From positions 50,001 through 114,000 of the forward strand of contig NC_132985.1 in NCBI RefSeq assembly GCF_047496725.1: DNA of 64,000 bases, read 5' to 3'. Both the position numbers and the translations under genes were made by a program. Under the pieces are notes generated by a model that saw only the letters and a list, made by a program, of their open reading frames with translations, did not search any database and was not told the DNA's origin. Below, piece after piece: positions 11,409 through 26,516 of the stretch; positions within the stretch are counted from its first letter, which is position 1, and each line of letters begins with the position of its first letter. The DNA comes from Anoplolepis gracilipes (lineage: Eukaryota; Arthropoda; Insecta; Hymenoptera; Formicidae).

Positions 11409-12142
11409 ATAGGCGATTGCGTTTTCTGGGTTAAAAACATTTCCAAATGCTACTTTAGATCGATATCTCTATTGTTTTCGCAAATATCTGATTAGATAAT
11501 TATACCTCATTTATTTTATAAATTTATAGGTAAAAAAATAGTGTGTGTATATATATACACCTTATTTAAAAACCGATCGGTCAATAACGTTTAGATGACG
11601 AAAATTGTCGAAATTTTTGACATCTTGATCGAAATTTTTAGTCTAAATTTCGTTATTTTCATGTACCGAATCAACAACTGTTCATTCCGTTCGTTCGATG
11701 CGCTTGAATGTGGTCCAGTTTTATCGTCAGAAGCAAGAAGGATCGATAGACTTAGGTCAGTTTCAAGATCGATTCGTCCCCAGAACGTGCGCGATGCGCA
11801 CACGTGCCGTTGCGTCGTCATCGTCCATCGGATAGTCGGCTTAACGGCCGATTAACTACAGATTAATTCGAGCGAATAATGTAACCGTTCTCTCCTGCTT
11901 TATTTATTCAGTTTTTATAAAAGAAAGGTCAGCCTTTACGCTCGTCCCCGTTATCGATTAGTATTTACAATCTACACGATTATATCCGATACAGAAAGAG
12001 GGAAGAACATGATGCGTAGCGATGAAAGGTCGAGAGGGCAATAGATAAAGAAAAAATTTCATGAAGAAAATTGTTCGGAAAGAGAACATAATATGAGAGC
12101 TTGTTAAATACAATCAACAAGAAATCTAACGTTCATAATAAG

Positions 12143-12145
<3 letters not shown>

Positions 12146-12193
<48 letters not shown>

Positions 12194-12289
12194 GAGAGAG
12201 GGAGAGAGAGAGGGAGAGAGGGAGAGAGAGAGAGGGAGAGAGGGAGAGAGAGAGAGGGAGAGAGGGAGAGAGAGAGGGAGAGAGAGGGG

Positions 12290-12356
<67 letters not shown>
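12146..12356. repeat. Interrupted GA microsatellite
   Basis: About 210 bp of GA repeats with a middle section of regularly spaced GGG interruptions. The open frames on both strands here are artefacts of the repeat. Confidence 0.97.
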
Positions 12357-12359
<3 letters not shown>

Positions 12360-13396
12360 ATAATATATATATGTTATATCCGTAAAAATCCCATGCAATT
12401 GACTACGCACACTATCAAATCCAGCCAGTCTCGCAATTCTCTTCCGAAAAATTGGCGCATCTGTCTATTACTGCTGGCATTACTTCTTCCCGCCAAAAGG
12501 ATGAGACACTCATTGCGAAAGACGCGCTTTTTACACGTCATGCTCTGCTCCCTATTAGGGAATATAAAAAGCAATCGTATATTGAATTTTCTACAACTTT
12601 AAAACTACTTCTTATCTTTATTTGAATTTTTTATTTAAACTTTTAATTAATGTCTGATAACTTTTGTACACAAAACTCTAATTACAACTTTTTTATTAAA
12701 ACTATTATACATATATTATAATTTCATTTTTAACAATTTTAACTAATTATTTCTTGACTTCCTCATTATCTTGATATGCGTGTTTATCTTTTTTAATTTT
12801 TAACGATAAATACATTTTTTAGATACATTTTTTAAGCTTTCAATTTCATTTTCATCGCGCCATTTTTGTAACGCTTGCAGAATGAATTATCGTCGGCGCA
12901 AATTCTCACATCACAACACACAGAATCAATCCGCGTATCAATCAATAATCAATGCATATCAATATGTATGCGAAACAATTACTCTCATATCAGTTAAAGA
13001 GCGCGTTGACTGGACAAATCGTTTAATTTATTCGTTTCCGTTAAATACTTTATTCTGTATGTTATGCTCGAAGGCCGATTGCACTCGTAAACGCCTGCAA
13101 AAATCTGTTTAAATCGTTGCCATTTTCGATATCACGTTGTTGCCTCGTTAAAAATGTTTGCTTATTGAAAGAAAAAATTTAGAATCTTTCTATACAACTG
13201 TGCAATTCTTTTTATAAAGATACATTCGCGGATGTCGATGACGCATCAAAAGAATAAACAACAATGCATATACATAGGTAGGGCATTTATTTTACGATAT
13301 CACGTAAACATACGTGCTAACTCAAAAGTTAACACCGCTAATGGAACCGGAATATCGATGTACTAATAAATATTTATTAGCAAGCGAGAGGAGGGA

Positions 13397-13466
<70 letters not shown>

Positions 13467-14420
13467 TTGCATAAAATGTTTGCCATACGATAATTGTCAA
13501 TATCGAGATATCGTACTTTATCGACACGGAGACGCATATACAAAACGCCTCGTTAAGAAATGGAGAAATTTCCATTGTAAGTGGATTCGCCCAAATACGC
13601 ACCCACGAAATCCGATTCTGCGATCCATTAATATCTCGTGTCACGGGAAAAGCAAAACAAAGTATACCAGCATTGATCGCAAGTACTCAAGAGAAATCGG
13701 ATTCTAAATCTAATATTAAGAGTAAAACTAATAATAAAGAATTCTGATTAAAAAACAAACATTCGAATTAAAGAATGAAAAATAAAAACAGCTTATATGA
13801 GAAATAAAAGTTGTAAAGGTTCGATTTTTTGCGGAAACATAAATTTTTTATATTCTTAGAATTTGCCTTTTTTTTTTTTTTTTTATCGGTGTCACTTAAT
13901 TCATATATAATTATAATTAAATGAGTGTAATTTAATCCAAACATATCTTTCTGCTTTTAATAAGAAAAATACTAACAAGAGGAATGGATTTCTTTAAAAC
14001 TCATTTTAAATCGATTAAATTTTACAGTTTACTATAGAAATTACTACAATATTATATACTAATTCGCGGTTCAGAAGACGTGAGAGCTTGTGCGTCGTGT
14101 TTTACTAGAAAGAAAAAGCATTAACTTATTGTCGACATATGTCACAAAAAAAAGAAAAGATTACTACGTGATTTCTCTCTATTAACATCATAATTTCAAT
14201 AATAGTTACAATAACTGGTTAGCCCGCGTTGCCCGTGTAATTTTTTTTTCCCAATTTCTATTTCCCCGAGATAAAGAAAAAGAGAAAAAGTGTGAACGCT
14301 AAGTGCATCGATAAGGATGACTAATTACGAACAAATTCTGCAATGCATAGGTAAATTATGCGCACACATACGAGTCTCGAGACGTGTTTAATGTTCCTAC
14401 GACCTGCGGCGAATAAAAGA

Positions 14421-14485
<65 letters not shown>

Positions 14486-16156
14486 GCTCGCCGTAATAAA
14501 GAAAACAAAATCGCGTAGAGAGAGAGAGAGAAAAGGAAAGGATCACGCAAATGCAAATTAATTGCACCTAACCGAAACAATGTACGATATCCTGAGATTA
14601 ATTTCGCGACGTCCGAACGGATGTGTGGAAGCTCGAGGATTAATGTTAAATGTTCTCGCAATACCCCTGTTGTGAAACGAAAAATGCAGTGATAAGGATG
14701 ATGAATCGGCAAGAAGAAGAAGCAGCGTATCGTGAATTTACCACCACTTTCTACGTATACATATAATGATATGGATATGTATATAGTGAATTTTTCTTCT
14801 TTATTAATTTACTTACTATTAAATTAACTGCGTTCGTTAATACTGAAATTATCGACGCAACTATATAAAGTTTGCTCAAAATTTTTGTAAATTTTGTAAA
14901 TAAAGAAATGAATTTTAAATGTAAGTATATTACGATTTCTTCGTTAAAAATGGTCATATATAAATGACCATGGATTGGAAAAAGAGATATCTCCTTCTCT
15001 TGAAATTGAAAACAGTTGTCATGAATATTTCTGCTTCAATTATTTTTCCCCACAAGTTTAAATAAAATTTACAGTTTTAATTGAGGAAAGTAATGATCGC
15101 AAATAAATGGAAAAAGAGTATTATATTACTTGCAATGTCTCGTTCATAAATATTTTTCTCGTTGATAACAGCCAGGGACCGACGCATGTAGTCGCATGCG
15201 CAGTTATACGAATCTATTGCAATATTTTAACTAACGTAACTAACCGCCGTGAAATTTTTTTCATATACTACATCCGCGACAATTGCATTTTAAATTTAAA
15301 TTATGCACATGGTATTTCCACAGATACAATGCGCACACAGTGATATCTTAAAAAGTACTGTCAACTATAACATAACGTGACTTTTATCATCTGTCAGCAG
15401 AGATATAATCAGAGAAATACATATAAGCTGTCGAGAGACGTTTCCTAATGGTTCAATTTTTTTCACAAAAAAACACACGACCGCGATGCAGCTCAATCCG
15501 AGGATGACGATTTGCAATTGTAAGTAAAGAATCTGTCAATCAGTTTTTATCTCATTATCAACGCAGAAGCGAGGCTTAAGAACAACAACTAACCACACAA
15601 GACAAAGAACTTGGAGCGATTTCTACACCGCAAAGCCAAGACAATGATTTGATGAAACAAATTTGTATAATAAAGTCACCGATTTTATTGTCAATAATTA
15701 AATTGATCGCATCATACGCTAACTATTTGCTTTTTCAACACTCTCTCTTCTGCAAGTATAATTTTAAAAGTTTAATTTGTCGAGGCTCTTATATACATAA
15801 TTCTGAACCCATTAATGGATTTGACACTTTTGTATAAAGAGAAATTCACCCACGTGAAATCGCATAAAGAATCTCGTACCGACAAAAATGCACCTCTTGT
15901 ATGTACATACGACCATCGTCGCGGAATACAAATGACAACAACATTGAGTGAGTGGAGTTGAGCGCAGCCGGCGTGGAGAACTTTTCCAAAGTTTGCAACC
16001 TCCTAAATATTTACGGATCCCCAAACAGCGTGGAAGACGCGTGGTGAAAAGGGACGCGGGAACGACAAGATTGGTGGCGACGACTGTTTCGCGCAGTAAG
16101 TAGGTAAAGTAAAGCGTCTTGGATGAAATTGAAAATAGGGCGGAAATTAATGAAGA

Positions 16157-16188
<32 letters not shown>

Positions 16189-17540
16189 TGCGCGCGCGCA
16201 GAGATGCCAAATATTTGCGTGATAAGCAATACGACAGGAGAATTTCTATGGAGCCTGCAAAAATCCTCTCCTTTTACACTCCTCTATTCTCAATTTCGAG
16301 GGGAATAAAAAAGAAAGGAAAGAGACTCTTAAATCACTTCCTTCGGCAAAACTGGAATTTCCGACAAAAAGAGGATTGAGGATGCGATCAGGTAATCGTG
16401 TGAATGCCAAACGATTACGTTAAACGCCTGCGAACTTTATATGTTCGTCTTTCTTTGAGATTCGTATGAAGGTTTAAGTATTTGTTTGCCGATAAAAATG
16501 AAAGAAATTAAAATGACGTCGCAAAATCCATCTTTAGTACAACAAAATAAATACTCACAATCAGTTATATACTGTAGTTTTATATAATAATACTCATTAT
16601 CAGTTTTCTCATTGTTTTCGATTTAAATTAAAATATATTACCTAACCTAACGTAACGTAATATATGTATTTTTCTACATTATATCCCGCGAAATTGACTG
16701 TGTTAGCGATAAACGTGCAGCGTTTAGCGAGCGAGCTCATCGACTACAACCTATAACAAAAAGGAAACAATGCAAGTATCCCTGTGGCAGGGGCGGGGGG
16801 GGGGGAGGGGAGGATTTCTTCTGCGCTTATGCTATTGTAAGAACACGACTATATGTATAATCGTATACGGTATACACGGTGGGACGTGTAACACGCTTTT
16901 GAGCAATCGCCATTACATATTTTTCCGTGCCCGCGAATTTTCGTTAAATTATATTTACTGGTAGCCGTCAAACGTCAAATACCCATCCAGGCACCATTCT
17001 TTCACTTTCTGTATACAAAGTACAAAGAGAGAATACGTCTCCCCTCATTTTTGGCGCGCTTCTAATATGACCGAGCAATTCGCATGAAACAATCTCGTTC
17101 GCGAACGATGCGTTTTGCGATTCACAAACGGAAGCGTGGCCGACAAACGCGACTAACGATCTCGCTCGCAATAATTGCAAGAGCGCATGGATAAATGTGG
17201 GGAAAGCCTTTTGCCGACACGCTCGCCTCAATCCCCTCGCACGCGCAACTCAATAACGATACTATATACGCTGTATACATGGCCGTGCGAAAGAAAGAGG
17301 TGCGTCTGCAAAGTTTCACGTAGCACCCTACGACCGCTGAAAATCGAAACTCGTTTACGGTCGATAATCGCGAGGGCGAGTCGCTACCCGGTGCGTGCGA
17401 ACCGAACAGTGTGGACAACGCGTACAAACACAACACACGCCCTAGAACCCTTCAGGGTCGATGCCATCAACAGGGTGGTTCATGCGTGAGGGTCACTTCG
17501 ATTCGGTCGAAGGGAAAATGTTTCTGAGTTGACTCCACTC

Positions 17541-17577
<37 letters not shown>

Positions 17578-18893
17578 TTACTGTTACTGTTTTATACGTT
17601 ATAAATCTACAATAGAAAAAGAATTTTCAGTGAGATTTCACGTGATTTGAGATAAGATAAAGCTTTATATATATTAAATATATATTAAATAGTCCAGAAG
17701 ATTGTTCATTTTATCGTAAAAATTGCATGTCACAAATTCTTTTTTTCTTTTTTTTTCTTTTTTTTTCTTTCTGCTTTATTATTATATTAAAAATATTACA
17801 CAGTAACAAAAACTCACTTTTTTCAATTTTATTTTTTCCTTAACTTTTTTAAATTTTTATCTTTTTTACTTTTATTCTTTATAAAAACCAACTGATCAAT
17901 AATTTATAATTAGAAACAAAAAACCAAATACAATTTCTTCAAATTATTAATTTTTTCAATAATTTTATTATAATTAATTTAGATAAAGGGATGCCAAACA
18001 ACCGACCGAGTTCTAATCTAACAAAAGAATATAAAATGCTTAATATAAAAGTTGCAATTTATACATATAAAATAAAATAGGTTTTCCCCTCTCAGAAAAA
18101 TTGCATGAAAGAATATTTGTGAACTTTTAGAAATGAGCTTAGAAGATAAAAAGTATTTGCTTGGAAAAAAAAATGTTGTGCAGCACGTTACTTCAATATA
18201 ACGTGATGACGATTATGATTGACTTAAAAAAATTAAAGTCAATTGCAAATACATACGTAAATGTTCGCTTAAGAAATAAATTATAAATTGTAAAAAACCA
18301 GGCTCTCTTGGAATAAAATCATAAATTACAAGGAAAGGTAAATAAGAGCCAGCACAGTAAATAGAGCGTGCAAAAAAGTTATTTTATTAAATTCATAAAT
18401 TTATTAAATAAATTTTATCAATGTTGAGACGTTAATACAAAAGGACGAATTACAAAAAATGAAATTAACATACGTTTCGGTTTATGTTTTAATCTTCAAT
18501 GAAAGATATAATTAAGTATTCGCAATGGTGAAGAATTATGTAAATAACTTGATCAAGATTTGAAAGAGCAAAGAGAGCAACATTGACAAGTTTAGAGAAT
18601 AAGCGATTTTTGTAAGAATACTATCTTTTGCGTAGTCAGCGTAATGTACTGTCCGACACTGTGAAATCTGATAAAATCGAATCGTAGATATAAATACGCA
18701 CCTATATAAATGCGACAACGCGACGAATGAAACTTTTCTATATGCCCTGTCGCGGCATGCATAGGATTTAAGATTTAGGATAAGTTTTAGAATGAATCTT
18801 AGGGAAGACAGTAGCGCGAAGACAGTAGCGCGAAGACAGTAGCGCGAAGACAGTAAGTGTCTCATATATAGAACGAGAGCGAAAGAGCGAAAG

Positions 18894-18980
<87 letters not shown>

Positions 18981-20446
18981 CGGAGGAAGGGAGGGAGGAA
19001 GGGAGAAACAGAGACAGATAGACAGACAGACAGACAGAACGCAGGGTGAGAAGACACAGGGTTGCTAGGAGACACCCTCTTCCACGTGTTATATTGCATT
19101 ACCCTATGCGACTTGTAGGGGGACACGTCGAATTGGTTGCACGAGCAAGAGATCGTCGCCGGTTGTCGTCTAGACGGAGGAAAATGACACAGCGGTCAGA
19201 ACGCGTATACAGAACGAGCTTCCTGACCTTTTCCACCTGGAAGATAAACAGCGAGCCAAACATGGGTGAATCGCCTGTTGTCCATTCGTATGCGGACATC
19301 GTTAATCTTCGCTGCCGGAAGACGTTCGTGACCTCTACGAGAGAGATCTCCTTGTGACACGTAGACCGCAACGGTAAGAAAAGGATCAACGTTTGTCTAC
19401 CGGGTGTCTCGGAACCATTATTCTAATCCACACAGTTTTTCGTAACCGTAAGCTTCTTCGGGCAATTCGGAGACAATTTTTTCTTGCGAAAAATTTTGTA
19501 TTCTCTCTTTGTAACTAAAACTTCATGTTTTTAAAAATCTCTAATAGTTAAATCTAATTGTAATTAATTATTCAAAATTTAATTTATTTTCAATTGTTAA
19601 TTATTCGATGAATAAACACAATTACGCTGAAAATATAACTCTCTATTAAAAAAAGAGTTGATTCCAAATTGATTGAACAAAAAGAAAAAATTTATAATGG
19701 AAACCTATCCGATAATCTTGATGTTGAGGTTTTTTATTAAATTATTACAAACGGAGGTAATTATATCATTACAAAAAATGTGCATGAGATGCAAGCAAAT
19801 TAGAAATAATTGTTATCGAAAATAATAATAACCATTGTCCAGCAACTATGGTATATGTAGCTTTACGCACATATATAATCGATTTTACAAAAGTACACTG
19901 AATTCAAAATTCTTAACACTTGAGATACTTACAATTAGTATTTTCTTAAATCTTATAAAGAAATCAACGAACCTTCAGAACATTTATAACGTTGCATTAA
20001 ACAGCGACGCGCACGATCTGATGATACCCTTAAATTTGTACTTTAGATTTGTACACTCGTCTCAAAAGTTTATTTAAGCCTTTGACGAAATGATTCTCGA
20101 AACAAGGATTGTCAAAACGATGAAACAGTAAAGAGCAATCGTTCTAACAGGTGGCTCATAAAATAACTAAATCGTCGAATAAGTTTCGCGTGAGCTAAAT
20201 CTATTCGCTGCAACAAGAAGAAAATTTTCGGGTTGCGCCAATTAATCAACCCAATTCCTTTTTTTTTCATTAGCGAATTCGCTCTCTCAGGATATTCTTC
20301 TCCGTTAAACACTTTGTACAACTATTCACCTCAAGTTCATTGCTCATACATAGTCTTTTCCTGATAAAAATTAATATTTATGTGTGTAACTGGAATACCG
20401 CAAAACATTGTACATACATACATACATATATACACACGCACGCACG

Positions 20447-20502
<56 letters not shown>

Positions 20503-20990
20503 GTATGTATATATATATATATATATATATATACAAAATTATAAAAAAAAAAAATCATGTTAACAATGTTAACAATTAATAAAATATATTTGATATTTGA
20601 TGCATTGCATTTAGATATTTGATTATACATAATACGTTATCTGTTTATTATAGAAGGTGAATTAAAGCAAGTATTCGTTAAGACAAATTCGTAAATCTGA
20701 AACCTAAACGAATAAAGAAGAAATGTGTATATTGTTTTTATTTATATTTGTCACACGTAAATTTACTAGAAACTGGCTATTTAAATTTCGTGTTCGAGAT
20801 TTTTTCGAGATAAATCGGTTTGGTTGGACCGGCAAACATTATAATTTAGTAGTTAGACGCACACGAGCATGTATATGTACATACATTATTTTCAGATTTT
20901 ACATTCCTTGATAGACGAATGAGGAAGTCTGTTCATGTGTGTGAATTTACTATAAATTCATACACACGCAGGGACAGATTTTATTTCAGG

Positions 20991-21017
20991 TTAGGTTAGG
21001 TTAGGTTAGGTTAGGTT
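20991..21017. repeat. Interstitial TTAGG telomere-type repeat
   Basis: Five full copies plus a partial copy of TTAGG, the telomere unit of most insects including ants and bees. It is flanked by two copies of a ttttatttca-like sequence (before it, and after it at about 21026). Confidence 0.85.
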
Positions 21018-22483
21018 ATTACAGGTTTTATTTCATACATTATTCAATTAGCGAAAATTAAGGTAACAACCGATCCGAGCTCGTTGAACGCATACTCTCT
21101 CCGTCTTTTTGCCAACGTTGGGTCGGCAGCAGTCGGGAGTAAAAATAATCCATTCTACATATATCTCGACTTCTCTCAAGACTAGATAGTCGGATTGTGA
21201 GTTAAATAAAAAATAATCTCGATCCGATGTTAAGTTCAGTGATAAATGTCATGTACAGATTTTTAAGTGTTTTTAATTGTTAAGTGTGTGATGATGGGCA
21301 AATGACAGCTTTTGCCAACAAAGATATCTATAAGAATATCTTTCTATTAAATATCTTAAATATCTTTTGTACCAATCAAAAAGAAGACGGTGTTTTTTTT
21401 TCTAAGATAATTAAATATTAAATGTTCTTAACAAATATATGTATATGTTGTGTTCTATTATTAATTATAAATAAATAAAGTGGAATAAATTTCATTAAAT
21501 TCCATTTTATGTAAAAAACAAGATTAGATTAGCCCATTTTAAAATGCAACAACATAAGGATTTCACAATTCAAAAAAAAGCTCCAATTTTAAAAATGAGT
21601 TAAGAGTTATTTTTGATAAGGAATCGCAGTTCACATAACAATTTATATAAATTAGGATTTATAAGTTGGAATTTATTCCTATTTTTTCCATCGACAGATA
21701 TGAAGAGACAATTGATATCGAGTGAAAAATTTTCAACCACATTCTCGTCGTTGCCCTATATATTGTAGATTGTAGTATCGAGAATCCCTTTATGGACTTT
21801 AGCGTCCATAATTTTCTCACAACCGAACTTTGTATCTCCTCACCTATCACCGCGTAGCATACGAATGCGCGTCGTCGCGTCAACGGCCTTTGGAGACCAA
21901 CAATCTTTAGGCATGGAAGAAAAGAAGCGAAAATAAAGAGAGAGAGAGTGAGTCGGATTATGTCTTATCTATACAAATTCCTAGTTACCTCGTAGTTACC
22001 TGATGGTAGAGAAAAATATATATTTTTTATAAAAAAATGTACAAAATTTCTAAATATTATAAATCTTATATATTGTTAAAAGGAGAGATACTTTTTCAAT
22101 TTATAAAAAATAAATTGGAACACTTAAATATAACATAATAATATAATGTAAAAAAATTAATATGCGACATATTACGTGAAAAAAAATAAAGAAGAAAAGA
22201 AACTGTATAAGAATGTGAAGAATATCAGTTTATGTACAACAATTCTCTGAAGAAAGTTTTAGAGAAAAAAAAATTTCAGAAAAGTTTACAAATTTTAATA
22301 GCAGCAACTTTTATTTTCCTCTTTCCTTAACATTGATATACCAATGTTAAGGAAAGCTATTCGCGCGACGTTGGAGAATTGGAATGCTAATATGACACGA
22401 TAGATACCGCACGATTTTTCCGCAGCAACAATGCGACTCGTCACGAGATGCACCGATGCGTTCATTTCGTGACGATGCACTAA

Positions 22484-22511
22484 GCGCCCCGCGCCCCGCG
22501 CCCCGCGCCCC
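22484..22511. repeat. 7-bp tandem array, GCGCCCC
   Basis: Four perfect consecutive heptamers. Confidence 0.9.
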
Positions 22512-22758
22512 GCATCAGCTTCATTATTACAGACAAACGGTGCTCTTTTGGATAATTGATTGCACATTGCACATCGCTGTAACGAGATGAGCTGCAATAC
22601 CAATAAAATTATTTTGTAGCGCGCCAGCAGTTTCAGGGATGCGACTATTATTCATACGTTGCGCACGGGATTTATCATTCCATCGATTATTATTATTGTT
22701 TAGCATGATTATGCGCAAAATGAGATTTCGATCGTCATTACGGGGAAACGCAGGGTGG

Positions 22759-22964
22759 GTCGTGTGTCGTGTGTCGTGTGTCGTGTGTCGTGTGTCGTGT
22801 GTCGTGTGTCGTGTGTCGTGTGTCGTGTGTCGTGTGTCGTGTGTCGTGTGTCGTGTGTCGTGTGTCGTGTGTCGTGTGTCGTGTGTCGTGTGTCGTGTGT
22901 CGTATGACGTGTGTCGTGTGTCGTATGACGTGTGTCGTGTGTCGTGTGTCGTGTGACGTGTGAC
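22759..22964. repeat. 7-bp minisatellite, GTCGTGT unit, about 29 copies
   Basis: A long, almost perfect heptamer array; the last units vary (GTATGAC, GTGTGAC). Because 7 is not a multiple of 3, each strand can be read for a long way without stops, which explains the Cys-Arg-Val-Ser and His-Thr-Thr pseudo-proteins here. Confidence 0.97.
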
Positions 22965-23098
22965 GACGCGACGGTAAGTGGAATGATAAGTGTGGAATTT
23001 TTACGTAGATTTTCTATATATGGTATATGTCTATATACGTATATATTTGTATAGTGAAATGGAAATTGAATCAACATTTTTTATTACACACACCCACA

Positions 23099-23175
<77 letters not shown>

Positions 23176-24574
23176 TCTCTCCCTCTCTCTCCCTCTCTCC
23201 TACTCCATCCACGTGGACCGCGGACCGCGGCGAGTTTATAAAGCGGAAGGTACTACACGAAGCATGTTGTTTATCGTTCCGAGTTTAGATCGGCGTCTGT
23301 TCGACATGGGTGCACTGGCCAAGGGACAACAACGTCCGGCCCGGCATGTTTTCTAAACATAGGCGAAACACACGTGGCCGGTGAAACGTCTCATGCGCAC
23401 ACAAAACTTCGACAAACCGTATCTCCGATGTGGACTTGGATATACATCCCTATTTCTTTGTCCTGTCGAATACAAAGATACAACAGCCCGGCTCAATACA
23501 ATCCGCGATTATTTTAATCAAAGTTTTTCGACTTCATGAATTTACATGAGCTTAAATAAAAATAAGAATGACATTGATAAGACATTTGGATATGTGATAA
23601 AAAAAGATTAATTAAATGTACTGTACGAAAGAATCAATCAATAACCAAATAATTGTAATCGAAATGATTATTCGTATAAAAATGCTTCTGCTAATTCAAT
23701 TGAATCCAACATGTTAGAATATTTAGAAACTGTCGATACAACTGAAATTAAGCAATCCTTTATTGTGATTTGTGATTTGTGAATTTAATTGATCGTTGAC
23801 CACGATAGGTGGAAATGTCGATATTAAGTACTGCTTCTGTTGCGTACGTATGTACCTATGGTATATACAATTTTCACGTTTTGGTACATACGTTAAAACA
23901 ATCATGTACGTACAGTGTGTATGTATGTACATACACGATGTACATACATACATACATCGTGTCAATCAAATGACAACTGCCAGCAAAGGATTGATCGTAT
24001 AATCCAGAGGTTAGGTAACTACATGTGACCTGTCAATCGTTTATGCAGACTTCTGTCACTGATAGGATTCTAATTATAGAACGCGAGTCAGCCCGCTTAA
24101 TTTAACGCGGATTAATTCAAATAGATCGCTCTAACAAAGAATAGAAAAATATGGAAAAAATGGTATATATTTTATTCTTTTTTTACATTAGAAACCATTC
24201 GATGTAGTGTAGTGTAATCACAAGATGTAATTATATCGAACCTTGTACGAATATCCTGTATTATCTTGAACATTGAATAATACAATGTCCATTTAGTTAA
24301 GACTACTCGATTTCGACGCTAAAATCGTGATTTCCGATCGAACGATTCCAGACAAATACGGACGATACGACATCGCAACTTTTCGACACGTCGATCTCAT
24401 CCGGCCATAAAGAAATTCAGCGAGAGCGAACCTTCGCGCACATTGTGCGAGATTGTGGACGCAAACGTTAAATCGCGGTTAAATCGCGTGTGAAATAATT
24501 CTGGAAACGGCTTCCGACGCCCAGAAAGATTGCATCTATTTCGTTCGTCGCGTTCGCGAGTCATAACGTACAAA

Positions 24575-24702
24575 CGGGATTTGTCCGACAACACTTGTGA
24601 AGCTTATAGCACGGATGGAGGATGTTCGCGGATAAATATAATATCAGATCGCATTATGCGATCCGTGCTATAAGCTTCACAAGTGTTGTCGGACAAATCC
24701 CG
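24575..24702. repeat. Perfect 42-bp inverted repeat with 44-bp spacer
   Basis: The arm at 24575-24616 (cgggatttgtccgacaac...) is repeated without mismatch as its reverse complement at 24661-24702. The total is 128 bp. A long hairpin RNA is possible if it is transcribed as part of the intron. Perfect arms suggest a recent inverted duplication or selection on pairing. No flanking direct repeat is seen. Confidence 0.9.
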
Positions 24703-24806
24703 ACATTTTCTTTTAGCTCGCATGCTACAATGCTACAACGATACGCTGGATTACCTTTTGCCACGATACGAATAATTTTCAGTGTCTCTCGACTTGACAT
24801 CTCCCT

Positions 24807-24841
<35 letters not shown>

Positions 24842-24898
24842 GCCATTTTCTAATTTTTTAATCTTTTGCTAATTTAGCCTCAAATTATAAATAAGATT

Positions 24899-24921
24899 TG
24901 TGCGCGCGCGCGCGCGCGCGC

Positions 24922-24989
<68 letters not shown>
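24899..24989. repeat. (CG)n(TG)n alternating purine-pyrimidine tract
   Basis: About 17 CG dinucleotides run straight into about 26 TG dinucleotides, giving roughly 90 bp of unbroken purine-pyrimidine alternation, the classic Z-DNA-forming composition. Confidence 0.97.
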
Positions 24990-24990
<1 letters not shown>

Positions 24991-26106
24991 CCTGAAATAT
25001 ATTGTTATAATATATACAGCAGGAAACGACATAAATATACTCAATATTTAATATTTATGTACGTATTAATATTAATAATTGTTAATAAAAATGCACGCAT
25101 GGTAACATTAAACATTTTAACGATACTAAATATTTGCGCGGAAAATGAGAGAGAAATTAATAATATTTAATGAAAGACAGATATGCATTCATACATAAAT
25201 TCTCTCGTATGGAAACAAGGTATATTACGTTTAAAAAGAGTTTACTATACTACTTAGAGTGTAAGGTTTGAAATTATCTCGCATTAGCTATTTTATCTTA
25301 CTATTGTTGTGCATTTGTAATGAGAGAAATATTTAGTATTGAAGTAATTGAAATATTCGATCACTGAAATAATAATTATTTTCGTCAATATTAGAATGCC
25401 GTCAATAGAATTTATTTCGAAAATGGGGGCTTGTGTGAAATATCTACGATAAAAGGCTTTCATTTTAACCAGATTTAGCCTGTCCACATTTTCTCTCTCC
25501 CCGATATTTAACTTCTCGCGAAAAGGAATTTTCTGCCACGGCTACTTCGGCGCTCTTAGAGTTTAATTAAAAGTTAATATCCTTGCCAGCGGAACTAATT
25601 ATTGTACTCATTGTCAGATAAGACGAAAGTTCATCACATAAAAATGTTCACGCCGCCGCGCCGGAAATGTAGCGGAAAGCAATATGCGCCCCAGTCGTTT
25701 TCTCTAATCAGATAATAATACCTATATCTTTTTGTAAAAGAAAAAGTAACGACAGAAAAGCAGCAACGAGTAAAACATAATGTAAAGAGGAACATGTAAT
25801 TAATGCTATATGTGTATATTTATAATTTATATAATACAATTAGATATATTTTACACACGTTTTGCATGAAAAAAAAAAAAATGTTAATATGAAAATTAAT
25901 CTTTGATAGAACTTGTATAAAAAAGAAAAATTTCATTATACCTTCTTCAAAAAATTTCGACATTTTATAATTTGATATTGTCGGACAATGCTCTTCAAAT
26001 GTTTCTGCTCGCCATTTATTAAATTGAACGCACAGCGCACAGCTTTGTGTCCCATTTCGCGTAACATATAGGTATATTATACATGTGTCCGCACGCAAAG
26101 TTCGAA

Positions 26107-26469
26107 AATGAGTTTTAGCGGACTAATAGGATCGCTTCGCAAAGTGTTAATATTTTATCTTCTTTCTCGGACCCCCGACAACTCGAGCCTGAACATGGTG
26201 AGCGAGCAGAACAAGTAGTACTTATTTTATTCGATCAACCATGAGTACGTATGTACGTATGAGCGTACTCATGAGCGTAAATAATATATAGATACGAATT
26301 TCCGAAGGAAAAGGACATTTAGCGTGTCTCTCTCTGTGTGTCACGTTAGGCAATATCGTGTTCTCGCAGATAAGGAAATCGCGCGGCCATCGATATTAAC
26401 ATGTGTCGTGTTTTTCACATTTCGCGCTATTTGCCCTTATCGTTACCGAAAAAACGGTATAAGGGAACC

Positions 26470-26516
<47 letters not shown>

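Noticed and set aside
22639..23077. Cys-rich (plus) and His/Thr-rich (minus) open frames
   Set aside because: Products of the GTCGTGT heptamer array; no start context or splice sites.
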